A stretch of 64,000 bases of DNA from Kiritimatiellia bacterium. Lineage in GTDB: Bacteria > Verrucomicrobiota > Kiritimatiellia > CAIVKH01. Shown one piece after another: positions 58,385-64,000 of the stretch. The notes under the pieces are model-generated. The model was given only the letters and a program-made list of their open reading frames with translations. It ran no database searches and was not told the origin of the DNA. Both the position numbers and the translations under genes were made by a program. The stretch covers positions 248,001 to 312,000 of the forward strand of contig JAOSKE010000001.1 in assembly GCA_027493775.1 (NCBI GenBank). The letters are read 5' to 3'. How positions within the stretch are numbered: the first letter of the stretch is position 1; every line of letters starts with the position of its first letter.

Positions 58385-59341
58385 ATGAAAACCAGACTGA
58401 CAACCAGCGCCAAGGTTGCCGCCCGCCTGTTGCGGGAGGGCGGAACAGTGGCATTTCCAACCGAAACGGTCTATGGACTCGGTGCGCTGGCCTTTGACGC
58501 AAAAGCTGTGCGCAGGATTTTTATCGCGAAGGGGAGGCCGGACGACAACCCACTGATTGTTCACATTGCCGACCGCTCGCAGGTGAGCGATCTCGCCCAA
58601 AAAATCCCAGCGTATGCGCGGCAATTGATGGACGCATTCTGGCCCGGCCCCCTCACATTGGTGCTCCCGCGTTCATCGCGCGTTCCCGATGTGGTGACGG
58701 CCGGGCTGGATACCGTGGGTGTGCGTTTGCCCTCGCACCCGATCGCTCACGAATTTCTGCGTGAGGTTGGCGCACCGGTCGCTGCGCCATCCGCAAACCG
58801 CTCCGGACGGCCCAGTCCGACGAGCTGGCAGGCGGTCGTGCAGGATCTGAATGGACGTGTCGCGGCTATACTTAAGGGCAGCCGCAGCGGTGTGGGGTTG
58901 GAGTCCACCGTTGTGGATTGTACCGGTCGCGCACCGGTGATTCTGCGCGCGGGCGGCGTGACGCTGGAACAATTGCGCGAGGTTGTCCCACAAGCACGAA
59001 GCTCAAGCGAAGAGGACCGCCGGAGGGGGCGGAGTCCTGGGTTGAAACATCGCCATTACGCGCCTCGCGCGGAGGTTGTCTTGACGGATACGCTGCCTAT
59101 TCCCGCCCCTGCACATTCGGCGTGGATCGGGATTGGCGCTTCTCCCAAAGGCGTTTCATTCAGGCGGTCATGCAAAGATCTCCGAGAATACGCGCATGAA
59201 GTGTTTCATTTTTTTCGCGCGTGCGAGGCAAAGGGGATTAAGAAGATTTATTGTCAATCGATCCCGCTGCACGGAATGGGCGTGGCCCTGATGGACCGCT
59301 TGCGCCGCGCGGCCGCAGGAACGGCGAAGTTGCGCGGATAA
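58385..59341 (+). CDS. Threonylcarbamoyl-AMP synthase, Sua5 type
   Basis: 318 residues: the YrdC domain (1-205) plus the C-terminal Sua5 domain. First step of t6A37 tRNA modification. Motifs: GGTVAFPTETVYGLGA, KGRPDDNPLIVHI, FWPGPLTLVL, TVGVRLPSHP, APSANRSGRPSPTS, and the linker SPGLKHRHYAPRA. The C-terminal VEEFF-like part is FFRACEAKGIKKIY. Divergent from the PPTase gene. Confidence 0.95.
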   Translation: MKTRLTTSAKVAARLLREGGTVAFPTETVYGLGALAFDAKAVRRIFIAKGRPDDNPLIVHIADRSQVSDLAQKIPAYARQLMDAFWPGPLTLVLPRSSRVPDVVTAGLDTVGVRLPSHPIAHEFLREVGAPVAAPSANRSGRPSPTSWQAVVQDLNGRVAAILKGSRSGVGLESTVVDCTGRAPVILRAGGVTLEQLREVVPQARSSSEEDRRRGRSPGLKHRHYAPRAEVVLTDTLPIPAPAHSAWIGIGASPKGVSFRRSCKDLREYAHEVFHFFRACEAKGIKKIYCQSIPLHGMGVALMDRLRRAAAGTAKLRG

Positions 59342-59348
59342 TTCGGTT

Positions 59349-60014
59349 TTACGACCTGCCATTCAGGCGCTTCGACAAACCGAGGTACAATTCCCGGCTG
59401 ACCCAGGCGTCTGTCGCCGCGTAGGTAATCTGCGAAGGGCTTAGTTGGTTGCGCGCCCAGTTCGAGCGTTGCTCGCGCTTTGAAATGCGAAATCCGAGCA
59501 CCAACCCGGCCAATGTGCGCAATCCGGTTTGCGTGTAGCCGAGTTTGTGCGCGAGATCGCCCAGCTCTCTGAATCCCGCAGGGGAGAACGAGTGAACCTC
59601 TTTGAGTTTTTTGAGGTCGTCCGTCAGCGCGACCCCGGCTTTCGTGATGCGCTGATCGCTCAAGACCGTGAATAAGAGCGAAAGTTTGCGAAGATAGCGC
59701 AGTTGGAATATCCACGCCTGTTCGGCGCCTCCAAGTTGCAGCAGGGCGGGGGGATGAGAAACGCCCCGACGGAAAACCGGCTTTGTTTCCGTGTCAAACC
59801 CCAGTAGTTTTTCTTTGCGAATCTGCGCGACCGCTTGTTCAAGATCGTCATCGTTGTTAATAAGATGCACCGGCCCCTGATAGGCGCGGATTGGGAGCGC
59901 ATTGAGCGCATCGCGGCTGATTGAAACACCGTTTTCCGCGTGGTCAGGAGGGACAATCTCGCTAACTTCCAGAAGCGCAAGTGATAGCTGTTCAGGGCTT
60001 TCGGCCATGACCAA
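59349..60014 (-). CDS. RNase D-like 3'-5' exonuclease
   Basis: 221 residues, a single DEDDy domain without HRDC. Exo I GFDTETKPVFRRG (Asp, Glu), Exo II KAGVALTDDLKKLKEV (Asp), Exo III ITYAATDAWVSRELY (Tyr, Asp). Likely acts on RNA or single-stranded DNA. Its stop is 7 bp from the convergent Sua5 stop. The 85-bp gap to moaE is empty. Confidence 0.9.
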   Translation of the reverse strand: MVMAESPEQLSLALLEVSEIVPPDHAENGVSISRDALNALPIRAYQGPVHLINNDDDLEQAVAQIRKEKLLGFDTETKPVFRRGVSHPPALLQLGGAEQAWIFQLRYLRKLSLLFTVLSDQRITKAGVALTDDLKKLKEVHSFSPAGFRELGDLAHKLGYTQTGLRTLAGLVLGFRISKREQRSNWARNQLSPSQITYAATDAWVSRELYLGLSKRLNGRS

Positions 60015-60099
60015 GAAATACCATAAGTTGGGCCGAATTGTTAATAAATTGCTGCAATTTCCTGATCATCAAAATGTTACGAAACCGAACTTAATCGCT

Positions 60100-60510
60100 T
60101 CAGGGAGCGTTGATCCAGTTCGACTCGTGATCGGAATAGAATTCTTTTTTCCAGATCGGAAGCCGCTTCTTTAGCTCATCAATCGCAAATCGGCATGCGG
60201 CAAATGCGGAGTCGCGATGACGCGCTGTGACGCCGATCCAGACCGTTGGTTCGCCCGGAAGCACTCGTCCCGAACGGTGGACACAGCTTAACCGTAAGAT
60301 TGAAAACGCCGCGCGGGCCTCGGCTTCAATTTTCGCGAACTCTTTTTCAGCCAGCGTCCCGGCGGTCTCATACTCAAGCGCCGTGACTGTCCGGCCATGG
60401 TTGAGATTGCGGACGGTGCCGACGAATTCCACGAGCGCACCGCCTTCCGGCTGTATGAGCGCCACCCTGCAGCGCTCCTGATTAATGGGTTGGTCGGATA
60501 GCTCAAACAT
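60100..60510 (-). CDS. moaE: Molybdopterin synthase catalytic subunit MoaE
   Basis: 136 residues. Converts precursor Z (cPMP) to molybdopterin with sulfur from MoaD. GALVEFVGTVRNLNHGRTVT, the VCHRSG-equivalent SCVHRSGRVLPGE, and catalytic lysines in RLPIWKKEFYSD. Last gene of the Moco operon, 6 bp after mobA-moaD. Confidence 0.96.
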   Translation of the reverse strand: MFELSDQPINQERCRVALIQPEGGALVEFVGTVRNLNHGRTVTALEYETAGTLAEKEFAKIEAEARAAFSILRLSCVHRSGRVLPGEPTVWIGVTARHRDSAFAACRFAIDELKKRLPIWKKEFYSDHESNWINAP

Positions 60511-60516
60511 CTCGTC

Positions 60517-61413
60517 TCATCCACCCGCCACCGGCGGAATCATGTGGACGCAATCTCCGGGGCGCACGGAGTGATCCCACGCGCAGAACTCATCGTTCAC
60601 TGCGGCGCGAAATAGATTTGCCGGCCAGGGGAGGTTGAACTTTCTTTGCACCTCGTCATACACCTCGCGTGCCGTGCGCGCATCGGTTTCGAGTGAAAGC
60701 TCCGAGCACCCCGCCTTTTCCCGGAGCAGCGCGTAGAGGCGGACCTCGATCTTCTTGGTTTTGGGAGGACAGGCGTCGCATTCGCGTTTCGCGCTTTCGG
60801 GTGCACCAAGGTTCACTGTGTTTCCGGCGGCGACCGCTGCGCGCGCGTTTTCAAGGTCTTGCGGCAAGTTTGCGTTTTCCAATATTTGTGGATTGGGGAG
60901 GTCAAGCAGGAGTGCGTCGGAGCGGATCAAGGCCTTGCGCGGGCAGGTGATTCCGGCCTCAAGAAACTGTTGCAGTTGCTTCCGCATTGCAGGTTCATAA
61001 ATCGCGCACATCGGTTCGGGCAACCCTTCGTACTGCCCGCGAAAAGCCGTTGCGTTTCGACTTGCGTTGCGATGCTGAATCAGAAAATCCAATGTAGCGC
61101 GGTCGAGAAACGGCAAATCACAGGCTACGACGAGCCACGCGCAGTCGGGATGCGCGTCGAATGCAGTAAGCAATCCGCCCATCGGCCCAAGATTGTCGTA
61201 TCGGTCGTGCAGTTGTGGTTTTCCCTTATGCCCCGGCGTTTGTTCCTGATCGGCGCGATTCGATATAAAGACGCGATGGCATACGGAGGAAAGCAGATCG
61301 AAGGCGACCTCCACCTGCGGCTTCCCACGGTAGGCGATGGTGGATTTGTCCCGTCCCATCCGTCGGCTGCGCCCGCCGGCGAGAACCAGGCCATAAATGT
61401 CAGACGCCGACAT
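60517..61413 (-). CDS. MobA-MoaD fusion protein
   Basis: 298 residues. Residues 1-205 are MobA (guanylyltransferase): [34 protein letters not shown] and [11 protein letters not shown]. Residues about 215-298 are MoaD, the ubiquitin-like sulfur carrier: [20 protein letters not shown] and the C-terminal [10 protein letters not shown], whose last glycine is thiocarboxylated. MoaD and MobA are usually separate. The ATG lies inside the end of moaC. The free Gly-Gly tail is kept. Confidence 0.93.
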   Translation of the reverse strand: MSASDIYGLVLAGGRSRRMGRDKSTIAYRGKPQVEVAFDLLSSVCHRVFISNRADQEQTPGHKGKPQLHDRYDNLGPMGGLLTAFDAHPDCAWLVVACDLPFLDRATLDFLIQHRNASRNATAFRGQYEGLPEPMCAIYEPAMRKQLQQFLEAGITCPRKALIRSDALLLDLPNPQILENANLPQDLENARAAVAAGNTVNLGAPESAKRECDACPPKTKKIEVRLYALLREKAGCSELSLETDARTAREVYDEVQRKFNLPWPANLFRAAVNDEFCAWDHSVRPGDCVHMIPPVAGG

Positions 61414-61877
61414 TTCGCCGTCCTCCCCGTCTTGCTGAGCAACTTCACGTCGCCGATCACCATTTTGTGCGAGAGGGCCTTGCACATATCGTAGATCGTC
61501 AGCGCTGCGACGGATGCGCCGGTCAACGCTTCCATTTCCACGCCGGTTCTGTGATGCACAGAGACCTCGCACGTGATGACCGCGCGGCCACGGGCGTCCA
61601 GAGCGATCTCAAACTTGCAGCTTTCGATGGGCAGTGGGTGACAAAGTGGAATCAAATCCGCTGTTCGCTTCACGGCCTGCGTTCCCGCGATGATCGCCGT
61701 CTGAAAAACCGGGCCTTTGGGCGCGTGAATCTCCCCGCCCTTTAATGCCGCGCACACTTCGGGTGGAAGTCGCACAATCGCTTGCGCTTTTGCCGTGCGA
61801 TGAGTGACGGCCTTGTCCGCGACGTCCACCATCCCGGGGCGGTTCTTTGTATCAATGTGACTTAAGCTTTTTTTCAC
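61400..61877 (-). CDS. moaC: Cyclic pyranopterin monophosphate synthase MoaC (3' frameshift)
   Basis: About 159 residues. Works with MoaA to form cPMP from [55 protein letters not shown] and [16 protein letters not shown] are diagnostic, with catalytic lysines near [12 protein letters not shown]. The frame slips in the G4 run (plus strand CCCC 61425-61428). Removing one G gives a normal ending [10 protein letters not shown] with TGA at 61402-61400, overlapping the mobA-moaD start. As sequenced the frame would run on for about 90 unrelated residues to 61125. Confidence 0.9.
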
Positions 61878-61894
61878 AGGCGTTGAACTCTAGC

Positions 61895-63089
61895 TCAAAT
61901 TCCCCACGAATGGTAGCGCACGGTGGTTCCTGCGGGGATATTTTCGCCGCCGCATGGTAGTTCAACAAACCCCGTGCTCTCGCCCAGCGCCGCATAATCG
62001 CCCGACCCGTGATATTCCTGAAGCTGCGCTCCGGTTTCATCGCGGAGCACGGGGAGAAAGAGGGTCAAGCGCGGGTGTTGTTTCACCCCGGAGCGAAGTT
62101 TTGTGGTTTCAACCAGCGCATCGGGCGCGCCCAGGCAACGGAGCAGAAATGGTTTCACGTAGCGATGGAAGCAGACCATTGTTGAAACAGGATTTCCGGG
62201 GAGGGCGAAAACGGGTTTGCCGCCGTGCGCGAGGCCAAACCACATCGGCGCTCCGGGCTTTTGGTTCACGCGATGGAAATCCACGACGACGCCGAGCCGT
62301 TCGAGGGTGTCTGGAACGTAGTCGAATTTTCCGCGCGAGACGCCTCCGCTCAAAATGATCCCGTCGCGTGTCGCCAACAACCGCGTCAACTCCTTTTCGA
62401 TGACGTCGGGTTTATCCGGTAGCGTCGCAAGTTCGACCTCCGGGCAGGCGAGCGCTTGCAGGGCTGCGCGTATGCCCCAGGCATTCGATGGATGAATCTG
62501 AAACTGCTCGACGGTTTTTCCCGGTTCGATGATTTCGTCGCCGACAGAAATAACGGCGAAAGAGGGCGGCTTGGCCACGGTGACTTCCGTTGCCCCGGTG
62601 GAAATGGCGATGGCAATTTGCGGCGAGAGCAGGAGCGTTCCCGGTTTGAGCAGCGTGTCGCCAGCTTTTCGGTCATCCGCCCGACGATGAAAAAAATTGG
62701 CCGCGCTCCACCTTTAGATTCGCCGCGATCCTCGCTTTGCCGTTCGCAAGTTCGACCTCCTCGTAGGGGATGATTGTATCTGCTCCGTCGGGGCACATTG
62801 CGCCGGTCATGATTTCGATGGCGCAATGATCGCTGTCTTTCAGCGCAAGTGCGGGTTGACCGGCGGCCTGAGTGCCGGTGAGCGTAAATTCGCGGCGACC
62901 GGCGGCAAATGCCGCGTATGCAATGACGATTCCATCCATCGTCGCGCGATCAAACGGAGGGAGATCGCGCCCTGTTGTAATGGCGTCCCGCAGAATTCGG
63001 CCTGCGGCGCGCTCAACCGGGACTTGCTCCGTGGGCGATGTCCTTGCCTGTGTGAGGATTCGGGAAAGCGCTTCTTCGACAGTTCGCAT
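61895..63089 (-). CDS. moeA: Molybdopterin molybdenumtransferase MoeA (frameshifted)
   Basis: About 398 residues, starting MRTVEEALSRILTQ. Inserts Mo into adenylylated molybdopterin. LPPFDRATMDGIVIA, AIEIMTGAMCPDGADTIIPY, ISVGDEIIEPG, GIILSGGVSRGKFDYVPDTL, PVFALPGNPVSTMVCF. The frame breaks in the run 62690-62696; removing one base restores GQFFHRRADDRKAGDTLLKP. Starts 5 bp after moaA and precedes moaC by 17 bp. Confidence 0.95.
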
Positions 63090-63094
63090 GGTGA

Positions 63095-64000
63095 TCACCC
63101 TCCGATTTCCGACATCACGCGACGGGTGGGGTAGGCGCGGGCGGCGAGCCCGTGGCCCCAGGGTTTGTACCAGATTCCCTTTTCGATGAAGGTCTTCAGT
63201 TCTTCGTCGTCTGCTCCACCACGAAGCAAACTGAGCAAGTCCAATTCTTTGTCGCGGAGTAGGCAGAGCCGGAGCTTCCCATCCGCTGTGAGTCTGGCGC
63301 GATTGCACGCGGCGCAGAACGGGCGCGTGACGGAGGAGATAAAACCTACAGCGCCGGGGGCGTCCTTGAATTGGAACACCCGCGCTTCGCCATCCAGTCG
63401 CCCTTCATCGAGCAGGGTGAGGGGTCCCAGGGCCGCCTCAATTTTTTTCGCGCAACTCGTCTTCGGAGACGATGTGACTCAATTGAAAATCCGCGATGCT
63501 GCCGAGCGGCATCATTTCAATGAAGCGAATCTGCCACGGGTTCGATTGTGTGAGTTTCGCCAGATCAATAATATCGTCGCCATCGTTGATTCCGCGCACA
63601 ACGACGGTGTTGAGTTTAATTGGAAAGCCCGCCTCCTCTGCCGCGTGGATGCCGGTGATCACATCGTCCACATTTCCCCAGCGCGTCAGCCGCTGGAAAG
63701 TTTTTGGGTTCAGCGAGTCTATGCTGATGTTTAGGCGACGCAGACCAGCGTCGGCGAGAGGCTTTGCGAGGTGCTTGAGGAGAATTCCGTTGGTGGTCAT
63801 GGAGACCTCGCTCACGCCGGGGAGCGCGACAAGCCGCCCGACAATTCCCGTCAGATTTTCGCGAAGCGTCGGTTCGCCGCCGGTCAGCCGAAATTTGGTA
63901 AAGCCGAGTTGCGTGAAAATATGGGCGAGTCGCACAATTTCATCGTCTTGCAATATCTCGGTCTTTGGCCGAAAGGTCATATCCTCCGGCATGCAATACA
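63095..64000 (-). CDS. moaA: GTP 3',8-cyclase MoaA (5' end missing, frameshifted)
   Basis: Radical SAM enzyme. The window edge cuts it inside the first Fe-S motif; YCMPED holds the third cysteine of CxxxCxxC. Then FRLTGGEPTLRENL (SAM-binding GGEP), SMTTNGILLKHLAKPL, RLNISIDSLNPKTFQRLT and IRFIEMMPLG. The second cluster FCAACNRARLTADGKLRLCL and a degenerate C-terminus (SEIGG) follow. The frame breaks at the T7 run 63442-63448 (plus strand); removing one base gives ELREKIEAALGPLTLLDEGR. First visible gene of the Moco operon. Confidence 0.95.

Noticed and set aside
61125-61399. A long C-terminal tail on MoaC
   Set aside because: It is the wrong frame of mobA-moaD after a homopolymer slip; no MoaC has such a tail to my knowledge.

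Overview
The window comes from a Gram-negative bacterium of moderately high GC. Envelope genes show this: an LptF/LptG-type permease, RseP, a Wza-like lipoprotein, a Wzc-like kinase and an outer-membrane beta-barrel. Several features recur in the PVC superphylum and neighbouring candidate phyla (the DUF4838 secreted protein, a Cas12b branch resembling that of Opitutaceae, the VanZ/carbohydrate-binding-like protein), but the phylum cannot be fixed from this sequence. Coding density is high. About 15 genes are interrupted by one-base indels, nearly all in or beside homopolymers, which looks like residual sequencing error rather than gene decay. I give corrected gene spans.

Layout. 0-8.9 kb: a partial sugar epimerase and a membrane protein on the minus strand, then purA-uppS-cdsA-rseP, then an LptF-like permease with a PilZ-like protein. 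9.0-12.7 kb: the glycolytic operon gapA-pgk-tpiA with secG, with a good sigma-70 promoter. 12.8-16.7 kb: a peptide ABC importer (lipoprotein and two permeases). 16.9-20.0 kb: eno-ftsB-GT39 on the minus strand. 20.1-21.9 kb: an ECF sigma factor, its probable anti-sigma factor and a periplasmic coiled-coil protein. 22.0-23.6 kb: a GDPD and a DUF2400 protein.

23.6-34.7 kb is an accessory island. It carries a complete type V-B CRISPR-Cas locus on the minus strand: cas12b (1532 codons, all three RuvC acidic residues present), a fused cas4-cas1, cas2, a tracrRNA that I can fold and pair with the repeat by eye, a leader, and a 21-repeat array with an internal three-spacer duplication. Behind cas12b lie an IS4-family transposase remnant cut by a deleted IS256-family element, and a Phd/PIN toxin-antitoxin pair.

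34.8-57.6 kb holds a ModF-like double ATPase, a sigma-54 activator, and a Wzx/Wzy-type exopolysaccharide locus. A near-perfect -24/-12 promoter with paired upstream repeats drives a transglutaminase-like protease right behind the activator. The polysaccharide genes include a LamG-like/Wza fusion lipoprotein, beta-barrel, Wzy, Wzc, Wzx, GT2 and GT4 enzymes, a DUF4838 protein, and a PilZ-WecA-Rossmann fusion. The last suggests direct c-di-GMP control of the initiating glycosyltransferase.

57.5-64 kb: a phosphopantetheinyl transferase, a Sua5-type threonylcarbamoyl-AMP synthase, an RNase D-like exonuclease, and a molybdenum-cofactor operon (moaA, moeA, moaC, mobA-moaD fusion, moaE) running off the right edge.
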